The notes under the pieces: model-generated
Databases searched by the model: none
What the model saw: only the letters and a program-made list of their open reading frames with translations
What the model was told of the DNA's origin: nothing
Shown: positions 1 through 13,100 of the stretch, piece after piece
Layout of the letters: each line of letters begins with the position of its first letter
Numbering within the stretch: the stretch's first letter is position 1
Program-made: the position numbers and the translations under genes
NCBI RefSeq assembly: GCF_000005505.3
Contig: NC_016131.3
Span: forward strand, 9,073,501 to 9,137,500
Length of the DNA: 64,000 nt
Source: Brachypodium distachyon
Taxonomy: Eukaryota > Streptophyta > Magnoliopsida > Poales > Poaceae
Reading direction: 5' to 3'

Positions 1-2133
1 AGCGTATTGATTTGGTATCATGGATGTTGATATTTTTCACTATATGCTTGGTCAAACGTTCAGAAGTTTTTACTTAAGAGACAAAATCTATATGCCTTAA
101 AAAAATGCATGGAGGGGTAATTGTTACTTCTATGATCTACCTAATCAGCTAACATAAACTTCAGAGAAGACAAACAAAACACTATGAAAATAATAAATGC
201 CATGCTGATATTAGTTTGTTCAAAGATTACTGAAAACATCTTGATTTAATTGTTTCTAAGCAAGAAAAACTATGGAGATACAGACACCGTACACACAAAC
301 AGAGGTTACCAATTCCCTTGTGTGATTTATGGAATAACATTAAATAGACTATGAGAAGAGAGGCCTACTAAGGAAAAGGAGTGTAAACGGAAGACAATTG
401 CTTTTTGGGAGTGCCCTGGAAGCTATAGCCTACCAATATCTTATACCCAAAACTTAACCTACGTGGCTTTTTGGGAGTGTATGTAAATTCTGCAATCCTT
501 TATTTGCTATTCATCTTCATGGAAAAGGGGTATTTTTTTAAAAGCACTGGATTGATATGTTTTTGCACAGGGTAGAAAATTGTTCCTTTCCCAGAAGGAT
601 AAATAGGGCTAATGAATTTCATGTATCCATTTTTCAGGGCTCGTTTTCTTTCTCACACTACTGGATATACCTTTGAATTATAAATACATATATAGATTCA
701 CTAACATAGTACAGAACCAATTTTGGATAGCTAAAAGTATTTCAACCACAAGCTAATTTAGTAAGACAAGATGCGAAGAAAATGTACTTACTAAATTCCA
801 ACAAACATGAATAATAGTATAAAATAACCATTTTAAGGGCATGCTGAACAACTACGGCCCTCCATTCACTTTACTTGATGTCCTACAATCAGTGACATAT
901 TCTAAAGTTTGATCCCAAATAGGTTTAAAACTATCTAGTTAGATGTTGGCCATATCCATATTAAGGTCCAAGTTAGAGTGAATCAAAATAATCTTCACAT
1001 AATTCAATTCAAGGAACTCATGAGTTAACCTTAGGCCCCATACAAATGCCCGATGTCTTTGACTCGATCTTTACTGCATGACCATCACATAATCAAATCC
1101 AATGGCTCAAGAATTGAGTCGAACCACTACAAATTTCCACATAATTGCATGTTTAACAGAGTTAACAGGGAGTTTAATCCTCACATAAGGGAGATTTAAT
1201 TAATCATTTGTTCTAGGATTCTATCTCCATGTCAGTAATATAAACAGCTTGTTTTAGTGGATATTTGAATAGTACACATACATTCTGTATAACATGTATT
1301 TGCAAAATGAGTGTTGCGTGTACTAGTAAAAGTTACAGTACATTCTTTATTAAATACATTTTCATACTGTCACAGTATTCTACCGGTAGCCCAAGTAGCA
1401 TATCGAACACATTTGTCAAGTACTCCCTCCGTCCCATATTAAGTAACTCAAATTACCTAAAAATCGTCTAGATACATGTAAGATTTCAGCACTTAATATG
1501 GTACGGAGGGAGTAAAAGAGAACAGAGGGAGTATTATGCCACAACTGCAATTTTGACTTGCATAACTCACTAAAACACTGCCACAAGAGGAATTTGTCGT
1601 AAATAATTCTTTAAATCTGCAATGCACATTAATTTATGCACAGCAGATCATCAGGATTAACATAGCTAAACTAAGTTCATATTTTCTTACGCTACCACCA
1701 AATAGTGGTGACATGACACACAAAATTATACAATGACCATAGGGAAGCACAAATATATGACAAGGGAGAGATCATAAAAAAAATAGTGTTTTGTTCCAGG
1801 ACAATGATACAGAGGCAATGCATGTTATTAGCTCTGCAGTGTCTGTGCACATCCATATGAAATATTTAAAGAGCATATGCAAATTATCAAAACTCACAAG
1901 CTTACTACAATCCACACCCTAAATGGTGTTCCCTTAAGGTTTTACCCCGTGAAGTTATTCTACACAAGCAGCAATCAGGGCATCAGGCTAATGACAGAGA
2001 TGATGATGACAATAACAACATTCTACTGCAGCAAACCAATCATCAACACACCTCAGATCAACAGGATAACAATCACTTGGCAACATCCTAAGAAGGAATT
2101 TAAATGCAACAACAGAAAAACCGTCATTTTTAC
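1..2133 (-). other. AT-rich non-coding stretch, probably a long intron of the caprin-like gene
   Basis: I see no exon here. The stretch follows the donor site at 2133/2132 of the gene at 2134-3088 on the minus strand, and that gene has not ended, so most or all of it is probably intron. It holds one Stowaway MITE. Its base composition is uniformly AT-rich on both strands, and I found no open frame resembling the Gln/Gly-rich C-terminal part expected of this family. Confidence 0.5.
1421..1514. mobile_element. Stowaway MITE, TA target duplication
   Basis: 94 bp including the TA duplications at each end. The termini are inverted (TACTCCCTCCGTCCCATATT at the left, matching complement at the right ending GGAGGGAGTA). 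The middle shares the GTCTAGATACATGTAAGATTTC-type core with the element at 28575-28691. It lies in the presumed intron of the caprin-like gene. Confidence 0.85.
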
Positions 2134-3088
2134 CTTGTGACCTTCAGCAGCTATTTCCTCCACTGCTGGTGCCTCTGGTGACACAGTTATGCTCTCCTGC
2201 GGCTGCACACCTCCAGCTCCATAGCTTCCAACAGCAACCGCCATATCACTCATCTCAGTCTGTGCTGTGTAGTAATCTGATGCCATGATCCTGTCCAACT
2301 TAGCCCTCACCGCAGCGTCTACAGCCAAAAAATCCAGATATAACAACTGTCAGACATCTATTACCACAAATCAATTTTAAAAACAAGATTAGAAACCTAT
2401 ATAAATCCTCACATGTAACAGAGGAATCAGCACTGATCGGTTCATCAGCACGGCTGAGCCATAGGCGGGCATGGTGGGCACAGGCCTGGAGAGCGTCGCG
2501 GTGGGTCACACCCACTGCTTTAGAAGGGCGGGCTGCAGCAAGGGCGGCCACAGTAGCCACCGCGTCGAGGTCGCTCTCCGCGAGCAGCTCCGCAGCATCA
2601 TCTGTGACATAGTCATAGGTGATGCAGCAGCTGCGCTCATGCGTGCGCGCAACCATGGTGGTGACGAACTCGCTCTGCGGCTTCACATCGAAGAGGGAGC
2701 CGAAGTAGACGAGCGCGAGGAGGTCCTGGATGGATGAATCGGAGCCAGAGGAAGAGGAGCCGGCGTCAGTGGCCGGAGCAGCGCTGGGGGCGGGGATGGT
2801 GGAGAGCTCCTCGGCGAGGGCGGAGGAGAGCGGAGCGCGGATGCGCTCGAGCTCCTCGATGACGGCCGCGACGATGGGCTTGGAGCGGAGCACCTCCTTC
2901 TGCTCTTGGTTAAGCGTCTTGCCGGCAGCGACCGACTCCTCCATCTGCGAGATGCGATTCTGCTTCTTGCGCAGCGCGCGGAGACGCTTCGTCACCACGG
3001 AGAGCACCGGGCCGTCGTTGGCCTCGGAGGCAGCCGCCGCCGCCGCGGCCACGGAGCCGGAGGCGGAGGCGGTGGGGGAGGCGGCCAT
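2134..3088 (-). CDS. Caprin-1-like / At1g27090-like protein, N-terminal exons (gene continues left)
   Basis: Two exons on the minus strand: 3088-2413 (ATG at 3088) and 2318-2134. The join is phase 1 and creates a Tyr codon (V-T-Y-A-A-V-R-A-K-L). The protein starts with a low-complexity Ala/Ser leader. It continues with a basic coiled stretch (residues ~33-85: KRLRALRKKQNRISQMEE, then LNQEQKEVLRSKP and VIEELERIRAPL) resembling the caprin-1 homology region and the Arabidopsis 'glycine-rich protein' At1g27090. Family members are RNA-associated or cytoplasmic; a molecular role is not established from this sequence. Exon 2 ends EEIAAEGHK at a GTAAAA donor. The downstream exons, expected to be Gln/Gly-rich, are not in the window, so the gene is partial. 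A telo-box lies just upstream of the ATG. Confidence 0.72.
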
Positions 3089-3097
3089 GGCGTGAGG

Positions 3098-3106
3098 CTA
3101 GGGTTT
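3098..3106 (-). promoter_or_regulatory. Telo-box (AAACCCTAG) in the 5' leader of the caprin-like gene
   Basis: On the minus strand AAACCCTAG ends 10 bases before the ATG at 3088. Telo-boxes are common in plant promoters and 5' leaders of translation-related genes. The motif is visible; its function is inferred. Confidence 0.45.
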
Positions 3107-3109
3107 TAG

Positions 3110-5133
3110 GGGCGATTTGGGGATTTGGGCTTGGATGTCGGGCGGCGAGATGAGATGGGGCGTGGGAGCGGTGGATTTATGAGGCGGGGAGGGAGACGAG
3201 AGGGTAGGGCAATCGGATGATCGGGCGGATCGGATCGTCTTGCACGAATCGCGAGGCATTGATACCGCCTTACGAATTACCACTCCTTTTTTTTTTTTGA
3301 GTGACCTTACGAGTTACCGCAGGTTGTTTCGCTGGGTTTCCTTTTTTGCGGAAAAGGTTGTTTCGCTGGTTGGACCTGGACTCGCTGTAGATGGGCTTGA
3401 TCATTTCCTTCGGTTTGTCCCAAAAAGGCCTTCTCGTTTTATTTATATCAAAAGTCAGAATAGCCCTAGCACTAAAAGAAATACTTTTGGCGTATATTGT
3501 GACAGACTCTGGTGGGATTGCAGCATCTTGCTCATACGCCCGTAGTAATAAAAACGTAAACGCTTGCAGCATGTCGAAACAAGCTCCGTTTCATAAATAT
3601 ATTTCAAAATTCACTATCTATAGTAGGCGCATCGACCATCACCGTCTTGGCTTGTCTTAGCCCCGCGTCATTGGATCTGTTGAGCCTTGCGCCATTCACC
3701 CTCAGGCACCATGATCCCCAATCTTGGCATCATGAAGAACTCTCTCCTTTCAAGCTCCACTATGAGGGCTTCCATGCTGCTAAGAGGTGAGCGTCTTGAT
3801 TTAGGAAAATGAGAGGCAATAGAAGAGGATGAGCGGCGGAGGTGATCGGCTCGATAGGTTGATTTGAATTGTGTCCCTCATAAAAGTGTTCGAAAAAATA
3901 TTATAAATCTAACTATTATGTGCATTTAAGATGGCTAAGCTTTGCAGATGTTTGTCGAATTATCTCTGTAAACATTGTTGTCTACTGAGTATGTTGAATG
4001 GATGTCAAACTACGTGGTTGCGTTGAGTGGTGCAAATTTTTAGTATGACGATAAACACTCTTTTATGATGATGATGCCGTACATCCATAAGACTCAGGGT
4101 GAAGGAATGGGATCTTCTAAGATAAAAGTTCAAGAGGGTTATGAAAGAGGTGTTGCTTCCACGACTTATAGTGTTGTAATCCAACGTTCGAACAATCTTT
4201 GGTGGACAGTGATTTAGTATTTTGGCTAGTAGAGAGATTCAAGTAGACAACCCCGTTGGCATGGTTGTTCTCTTGAGGAACATAATTTAATGGAGATATG
4301 TCAAAATTACTATTTTTATCAATTAAATTATAATTGCAGCCAACGAGCAACACGGACTAGAATAACAATAAATGGTGAGAAAGCGTTGCATGGACATAAT
4401 CACCGTGCATCTGATGTTCGATAGTCGACCTTCGACAAAGTATATTCTCTAGAGTGTCGACAATTCCTCAACTTCAAATCGTGAGTCCGTGAGGTGCTCC
4501 AGTCACATGAAAAATACGGTTATAGTTCAGTTTGACGATGGAGGCTTGGATATGAGAAAATGCTCAATTATTCATGCATGCATGCCTTGGGGTGTTTTTG
4601 ATTACGGGCATCGACGAGCTTTCTAGACATGCACGTAGAAGACTCTAAATACGAAACACTAACCAAGAAACAAATGCAATTATCTACTTGAACTTGTCTT
4701 CCTCTTGCATTCCTTCCTATCCAGCTTGGCCAAAGATTTAGGAGGGCAATGACCCTTTGAACTAAATGAGTATTGTAGCTGGTTCTAGGAAAGATCCAGG
4801 GAGATAACATGCATGTTCGTTTCCTTTTTCATATTCGAACTTGACATTGTAAGGTTCAACCATTAAATTGAAGTTGATGGTAACGAGATGGACAGGCATC
4901 CGTTAATTTAAAAGACAGTAACAGATAAGATTCAACATATAATACCAACAGGGAGGGCACCCCCAACGGCGGGGGAGCTACCCACGTTGTTATGCTCGAA
5001 GTTTGATACCCAAGATACCAACACTAGAATTCGAGGAGCATGGAAAAGATGCAAGAAGTTGACACTAGCGAAATGACTGTAGATTAACAAAATACACAAA
5101 ATACTTATACACGTAGGTATAAACGTTCCAAGC
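3110..5133. other. Intergenic region, nothing recognised
   Basis: Between the divergently transcribed genes starting at 3088 (minus) and 5615 (plus). The part to about 3240 is GC-rich and is probably the promoter and leader of the caprin-like gene. The rest is moderately AT-rich with only short open frames. No RNA gene or transposon ends were found except the hAT-type element that follows. Confidence 0.5.
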
Positions 5134-5269
5134 ATGGACGGATCCAAGAGGGGGCTGCCCCTCTAAGAAATTGCATTTTAGTTAATCGTTACTAATCAGC
5201 TCATTAATAATCATTTTAAAAATAGGTGAAGCCTCTGATTCCCCTAATCCTAACTAAATTCGTCCCTGA
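5134..5269. mobile_element. Short non-autonomous hAT-type element, 8-bp duplication TTCCAAGC
   Basis: 136 bp flanked by exact direct repeats TTCCAAGC (5126-5133 and 5270-5277). The ends are imperfect inverted repeats (ATGGACGGATCCAAG at the left; TCAGGGACGAATTTAG on the complement of the right end). An 8-bp duplication is typical of hAT transposons. It sits about 350 bp upstream of the ATG of the 5615 gene. Confidence 0.7.
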
Positions 5270-5614
5270 TTCCAAGCGATAACTTTGGCAGGGAAAAGAA
5301 AAGAAAATGGTTCCATTAGACGGAATCGTGTGGACGTGCAGGCGCAGCAAGTTCAGTTCCGTCTTCAGTGACGGGCTCGACTGCAGTCTCTGTCCCCGCC
5401 CGTGACTGCTTTACCGGCGGCATCTGATCGTGTTCTGCTCCCCCGACGCGCGCGCTTTCGCCGTCGCTTCACTTCACTCCCCTGCTCCTCCTCGTCACGG
5501 TCGCGATCGCGCTTCCCCAACCATTGAATCGCGAAAGGGAAGAAAGCTACCGCTGCTCCGCGGCCTCTCGCTTATCCTTCTCCCGTGGCCTCTTTCGGCG
5601 CCGCCGACGCCGCC

Positions 5615-8600
5615 ATGTCGGAGCACCTCCCGCTCGGGAGCCGCGGGGGCTCCCCACTCCCCTTCCACCGCCTGCAAGAGACGTCGCACCCTCGCCCGCA
5701 CGGCAACCCCGACCCGCTCGCCTCCGTCTGGATCCGCCGCCTCCACCTCACCCCCAACCCGCCGCCCCAGGCCAGCCTCGCGCCCCCGCCGCCGCAGCAA
5801 GGGTACGACGCCGTCTCCAGCCGCAGCGCCGGGTTCGGCCCCTTACGCTGGAGCCCGCGCCCGCCGCCGTTTGCCGCGTGGGACGCAGCCCACGTCCCCA
5901 GTGGGAGCGGGAGCGGCCCGCCGATGCTGTCGCCCTTCTTCCGCTTCCCGCCGCCGCCGCTGCCGGGGGTCGCGGATGTCGGGGGGTTCGCACCCATCAG
6001 GCCTACGATCGGGTTTGGCAGCAGCGGCGGCGGGTTCCCCGAGTTGTCGTCGCGGGCGATTGTCGGAGACAACCCCCACGCTTCCTGGCTGGCGACCGCA
6101 GCTGCAGGTATCCAACATATTTCAGCCTTGCAGGCATCCCTTGCACGTCGTACTCGTGGGCTCTATTAAATTGCTGTGGTTTCGCTCTTAACTGGTTCGA
6201 AGTTGAAACGAGTCCCGCTAAATTGCTGACTCTAAAATTGCCTCTATACTAAATGTGATACTCCTTAATGAAGATCGAACGAATTTCGCCCAAGCTAAAC
6301 TTGGACTGGGTCAAACAAGAAATCAACAACAAAACATTTTGTTGTAGCTTTTGGTCAAACTAGCTAGAAACCCAAACATATGCTGTACAGAGTTCGGGGT
6401 TGTACCGCAAGCCAAATGAAATAATTTGAGGAAAACCCTATAATCAGGATGTATGGATTGTAAACTTGTACACCTTTCTTCACACCCCACTCACCAACTA
6501 CTTTATCCCCAGAAAACGTATGGAGAAATTGAATTTTCATAATACAAATTAATTGATTCATGAAAGTTCTATCTAAGCGAGTATTCTTACATTAGAGTGA
6601 ACATTTTCCCCGTATAATGGTGTGACTGTTGTATGCTTTACATGAGTTTGACGGGGAGGAAACAAGTGCAAGAATCCCAAGGATCCCCTGAAGAACTATT
6701 ATTGTTTTATAGCTCTTCGTTTGGTATATACATGTCATGTTTATTAGTGTGCAGATAGATATATACACCAGGTAGAATATGTTTTGGGTCTAAGAACTTC
6801 CAAGGAAACTACACATGGATAAATTGTACATGCTTCACAGTTATCCATTTGGCCACCACAAATACCGTCAGTTTTCCACTGGGTCTCAATTTAAACTGTG
6901 ATGATGAAATTTCTCTTTGTGTAGGTTCAGCTTATCCTAGACATGCTGTGGATCCCATAAGAACTTCCCATGTAAGATGTTTTAGATTCATTGATCTCAT
7001 TAAATGGGGGCATGCATGTTTATTGGTAATCGGGTGGTAGCTCTTCTGGTTTTAGAGGCATTACCACAACAACAGATAATAAATACTAGTTGGATAAATC
7101 AATATGATATTTTGAAAGGAAAAATAAAAGAAAAAACTATAGTGAAATTCCATTTTTCAACCCTCTAAAACTGTTTGACATGCAACCTTGAATAACTAGG
7201 CATCTGCTTTACCAACTTGATCCAAACTAGTGTGGCTTGCTGCTGATTTGTCTTCCATGTGAATGCCAACTTGGCACTTAATCTGAATTGGCTCCCAGCA
7301 CTCTAGCAGTGAAGTCACTGAGGTGTTTTTCTATACCACCCTCACCTGCCAGTTGACTTCACCCCACCTCCCAGTTTCCCATAGTCACTGAGAACAACAT
7401 CCCCATCTTCCCCTTTCTCACCATTTGACCCCTTCTATTGATTTGTTTGGTTATGCGGCGGAGATGCATGTGGCATCCACATCAGCCGGAAACCGTTTAT
7501 GAAACCATGAACCGTCCGAGAGTGGAAACTGAAAGCTGGACTGTTGCAAACGGTTTCATATTGAGGGTCGTAAATCGGACTCTGGCTAGAGTTGAGGGTT
7601 CAAAAATGAACATCTTTTTCCCATTCCAAAACTGAAAATTTAGAGAATATAACTTTCCTGAATTTCATTGAAGTACAGCCAGGTACCACTCAGTGAAAGA
7701 ATTGCCGTGGTTGAGGTGGGTGGGTGGGTGGGTGTGGGCGGGGGCAGTCCACCTTAGTTGCAGGTTTTCGTTAACAAGGAAACACTCGTGCGCTTGGAGT
7801 AAGCTAGGCATATATATTTTAGTTTCATACATGATGACAAGGAAAATAATCGAGACAAGCCTTGTATTTGGATATAAGCAGCTGTCAACTTTGTAAGATG
7901 TACTTATCTTGATGACAGGTCTTTTTTGTCAACATCAAGTAGAACACATTCAGGATGAACTCATCTTATTCTCGTCAGCTGTTATTGTGCACCGGCTACC
8001 AGTAGTTATTTGAGAGAATTCAACATGTAAGACGTGGCAACTATAATCTCTGTTCACTTTGGGTTTTTGTTAATGAGTTCAGTAGATAACCATTCTCATT
8101 TTTGTGGTAATCGTGAGTAGTTTATAGCAAAGCACAGCTAGTAGTTAGTACCTACGTCAAGCTTATTCCGCAGACCAGGTTATCCCTAGTTAGCATTCCC
8201 CTGTAAAGCTGTACAACCTATATAACTTTTCAATGGTGAGTTCTTATGAGATCTTGGATGAGTTTCAGTACACAAACTAAATAGTGGTTCCAGACTTCCA
8301 CTAGTTGGTACTTGGTATGCACCAAAGGAATTTTTTCCTTTCACTTTTGCAATAATTCTGGCAATAGGTACATTCCCTAGTTTATCAATCCCCGTCCGCT
8401 CCCAATTTTCAACCAGATCTCGCTTATCCCTAGAGATCAACTGCTAAGTTCTTGTATCTTCAAGAGGCATTGCGTGTAATGGTACAAAAAACTTCGGTAG
8501 CAACATGATATAATTTTCCACCTACAACTATTCAACTATTGCTGATGGTCCATTTCTTAAATCAAACAAATCAACGTAGTTAGCTGCAGTACTGTGCATT

Positions 8601-9093
8601 GCTGTTACTGGCTGGAAGAATGATTAACTGTGCTACTGCTAACTACCAATGGTTTTAAAATCTGGCTACCAACTCTTCTCTGCTCGTGGATCACATGGTT
8701 ACACATATATCTGTAGGGAATTTATCAGAAACAGGAACTGTGGAATTTCAGCAACTGTACTCCTTAGGATGAGTAGCTGACAAAGACCCAGGACTGACTT
8801 TCACTATCTGTTGACATGGTGTCGAATCCATTACTAAGAACCTTATGATCCATTTCTTGCAGGATCCCCATGTTAGACAGCACAACATGGCACCACAAAA
8901 TTTTGCAAGGAGTTGGCCTAGTTCTAGCAGCCAACAGGATGAACCTTTCTCCTATTGGAACATGGGAAGGTTCCAAAGAAGCACCACGACTTCATCGATC
9001 TCTGTCGCACCCAGCAATTTTGTGAAGAAGAGGAATGCTGACTCGAACAGTTTTATCCCTCCGAAGTTCAGAAAGTTGAACGGAGCTGGTTAA
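5615..9093 (+). CDS. Proline-rich protein of unknown function, three exons
   Basis: Exons 5615-6107, 6925-6971 and 8863-9093, all with GT-AG borders and continuous frame: 771 nt, 256 residues. The ATG at 5615 is the first in the frame. Exon 1 (164 codons, very GC-rich) encodes a Pro/Gly/Ser-rich, probably disordered segment with runs such as PPPPQQGYD and FRFPPPPLPG. Exon 2 is a 47-nt microexon (SAYPRHAVDPIRTSH). Joining exon 1 directly to exon 3 would give an in-frame stop, so the microexon is required. Exon 3 encodes a Ser/Gln-rich part and a basic tail (FVKKRNADSNSFIPPKFRKL) that could be a nuclear-localisation signal. I do not recognise the family. Exons 2 and 3 have clean splice signals and ordinary amino-acid composition, so a real gene is likely. 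Confidence 0.68.
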
Positions 9094-10180
9094 AACCATA
9101 GCTTTGTGCCAAGGTCTTCCATAAGAAGCATAAATATGCAATTGCCTGGAAGAGCATGCAGCGGCGCTACTGCTTCACCTAGTATGGGCTAAAAAAGGCT
9201 TGGAGATGCAAGTATATGGCTATCGACCTATCGTGTAAAGTAAATTTGCCCCCAAAATTTTGCATCGCATCCTCTGATAACACCTACGCATTTGGTATGA
9301 GATCTCAATGGTACTCACCACTGATGCATGTTTGTAGAATTTGGGGCAATATATAGGACTAATGTGAAGCAATGTGCATCTCTCACAGTGCTGGTATTAC
9401 TAAAAAAATAAGTCTTGCCACGGAAAGGCTCTTATTTTGTCATCTTTGTATTTGTTGTGAACATACATGCTTCCTATTGTTTGCTTTCTTTTCCAATATT
9501 CGATTTTGAGATAGCTGACTGTTTTCCATGTGGTTACAAGTGTTTTCTTGCTGAACATAGTATCGTTTAAATTTGCCAAATGCATAGGCGGGGATGTAAC
9601 GGATGCATTGTTCTGTGGAATGTTATAACCGCTGCGTTTTAATGTTGAAACACTACGGCACAAATCTTTGCGGTGCAACGAGGAAGACATTTTGAAACCA
9701 CCAATTAATAAGCGTGCATGTACCTCACCGAAGTGGATGAAAACACAAACTACTGCTCCAACAAATAGGCTACACGACCACCCCGTTTATAATCATCATT
9801 ATTAATGTTGACATCACATTTTGGTGTGGTAATGCTGCCATGGAAATTAAAATAATCCCATCTACAGATACAGCTGAAATGGCGTCATTACTGCCACAAA
9901 TTTAGAAAGATTGCATTTATAAGTTGCCAAGAATCATATAATTCACCATTCTTTTCAAGAGCACAAGATAAATATCAAAACACAAGTCCACAGTGGACTA
10001 GTCGTGAAAGCACAACAAATGGGCAAGGAAGCTACATACAGAAAAAACCGAACTACTAATATCTAATAACACGAACGAAGAACATGTGGCTAGAACTGTA
10101 CTACCAACAGGGACCTTTCATAGTCCCATCGAAATTTACTCCAAATATTCGTCGCAGAAGAATCCTTCTCTAGCTACTGC
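9094..10180. other. Convergent intergenic region (3' ends of two genes)
   Basis: This holds the 3' UTR of the plus-strand gene ending at 9093 and that of the minus-strand GAUT3-like gene ending at 10181. It is AT-rich. No further gene or transposon ends were recognised. Confidence 0.5.
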
Positions 10181-13100
10181 CTATTGACTGATCTTGCACC
10201 CACGGACATAGGAGTGCTCATAATTGATGTACCTTGTCCAGTAAGGCCGGTACTTTGTCATCGCAATCTCAAGCCACGGTTTCATGTTTCCGTTGTAGTG
10301 GATGACAGCGGCGCTGTCAATTTCTGAGTGCTCGACAGTTGGGTTGTATCCTAATCCAAGCACATGCCATGATTTGTCCAAGGGGTGTGTCAGCTTGTAG
10401 AAAGTCATAAGACCTGGTGGTAGTGTCCCCAATTTCCACAGCAGCCTGTTTTCGTTCTGTAAAAGGATGAAGGAAAAAACAGTGTGAAGTAGAGTACATG
10501 GATTTGGCATCTCAGTAACGAATGTATATGATTTTATGGTTGTAGTTTTATAACCCAAGACTCCACGAGGATGGTGGTACTGACCCTACATTTGCTAATG
10601 AAATATTAAGAGACATTCTAGAAGCTGAAGAGGGCATCTTATTGCCAAATTTATTTATTTTTAACAATGAAGTTGTCCACATATCATGTCAGTATGTCAC
10701 CATGATATGCTCAAAAGTACTGCAGGTTCATATGCAATTATGCTCATAGAAATTCACTGTATTGCTTCATGTATAAGAATGCTATATGCATGGCTGTGCA
10801 AAGAACACTTGACAGAAATCAGAAACAGCAGACATCAAATGGACAAAATGGTTCTGCGAAGAGCCAAAGACACAAGATGGCAAAATGCAATATTCCAAGG
10901 AAAAGTGGGCACGGTAAAAGTAATATACATCTTATTTCCAACTCACCATGTTCTGCCATTTATGGTAAATCCCAGTAATGTCCTTCTTCTTCCATTCTTC
11001 CAGATCAAACATATTCATTCCATAAGCCCAACCACATGCATTAGGATCAAAATTCTGGGCAATATTTGGGTTTGAAAAATTGAGGTACTTGTCAAATCGG
11101 TGGAAACTCTCGCCACATGTTTCCACAGCACCATTTACATTCCCATTAAGATCAACCTCCCATAGTCCAGTCAAATCCTTTTGGACGACAATGTCATCAT
11201 CAAGGAAAAGGATTTTGTTCAACTTAGGATAGACTTGTGGGAGGTAAAACCTTAAATGATTGAGCATGGACAGATATTTTGGGTTGCGGTACTTCAGATT
11301 AGAGGAACCAGCAGAGAGAGTTTTTTGACGATCTGCCTTAAAGTAGTACTCTTTCATGGCTGCAGACTCAAGCTGCTTCAAAACAGGGCAGTACGAAGAG
11401 TTTAACCATTTGAAGTCATCCACATTTTCAACATGGATTGTCGCGTCCCCAGGTGGATTCAACAAAAACCACATGTTCATTGCCCCAAAGTTTAGTTTGT
11501 CAGTCACAAGATGGAAAACATGTTTCTCAGGCTCCTGCAGTTTTATAGCAAGAAAATCAGGAGTTGCTACTGAATTGAATCATGCAATGGTATACATGAC
11601 CAAGAAATGAATTTCCAAATCAAAGACCATATTACACTAACCTTTGCATTCACAATGGTTGAGTTGACCACAACTGATGCTGCCAGAACATTGTCCGAAA
11701 AAAGAGCATAGTGATAAAGATCAGGATCTTCCAGATTCTCACTCTTAGGGAACTTTCTTTTTTCTGGAGAGAGAAGGTAATAGTCTATTGTTAAGCGCAT
11801 GGACAAGCAATGGATGCCATTTGGGATTGTCTTTGCTGCCAACTGGCTGAGGAAGGTGCTCTGCTTCTTCAAGCTCCGGACCTGCTCATCAGCTGATTGA
11901 AGCATTGCTCTTAAACGCTGGGTAATCTCCTTGCAATCATACAATTGATCCCTTGCTTTTGATAACACTTGGCCCATTGCTTTTGCTCTCTCAGAAGCAC
12001 TTCAAGTTAAAGAAGAGATAAGTGAGTAGTGCAGAAAAAAGTTCGACAAAAAGAACAGTTCAAGCAAGCCAGTACCTCTTAGGAAGTTCAGAATCAGCGG
12101 TAGCTTCCCCAAGGGAGCGCTGGCTTTCCTTGATCCTGGCGAGTAGCTCCTTATAAAGATCTAGCTTGCCCCTGGATTTGGCAAGCACTGAATAGATTCT
12201 TGCCATGATCATTTGGTCTCGCATCAAATGAACATTTGAATCTGCCTTCTCATTTTCATTTTCACGCCTCCATAAACTATATTTTCCCAGCACAGCAGAA
12301 TCAACAGCTTTTGAGCGCTCAATACCTGCATTCTCAAGTTTAACTAGAGCTTCATCATCATCCTGCGGCACTGATTCCATTTTCTTTATTACACCAGTTC
12401 TCTCCCCCAATCTCTATAGCAATGAAATATAAAAACATGAACAGAGGGAACAGATATAAAATTTAATTCCAAAGCAATCTGCCATGCAAGAAAGAAGCTA
12501 CACAAATAAGGATGACTACCACATCTGGAAATGATAAGCATGACAATGATTATCACTAATTAAATTGAAGGGCTTAGCAATGAAATCAAAATGTTACCCT
12601 GCGAATTACATCTTCTGGCCTGCTCAGGAGCTGAAGACCATCTGCATCAGCAAGTAAAAATATGACTTGTTAAATGAGCTGCTCTGGGAAAATACAATCA
12701 TATACAGCCAACATTTTTCATCAATACTCACCCTGTCGACTGAAGGATAAATTCTGCAGTTTAAACTTGGGCTGCTTACTCCAGTTTGGTACCTAAACAT
12801 CGCAGAATCCATCAATATAAGCACATAAAAAGTAACACCGAAAAATCGGTAACAAGACAGAATAACATTCTGCTAACCAGTTCTCCAGAATATACTGGGT
12901 CCGCTCGAGCTGCACAAAGCAGAAACACTCCATCAGAAAGACCCGAGGAAAAAGGTTCTAGAACAAATAAGGGTACATTGCAATGTGGGTTAATAAACTT
13001 GTTCAGGTGCATCAACGGGCCATCATTAGCCTAATTTGCAATGGGCTACTGAACTGGATTCAGTGTGACACTCATTGCACATCACTGTCATGCCAAGACA

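Noticed and set aside
2471..3109. Plus-strand frames opposite the caprin-like exon
   Set aside because: Antisense shadows with no splice or family support.
5430..6252. Several long overlapping frames on both strands around exon 1 of the proline-rich gene
   Set aside because: All are Arg/Pro/Ala-rich frames caused by GC richness. Only the 5615 frame joins to good splice sites and later exons.
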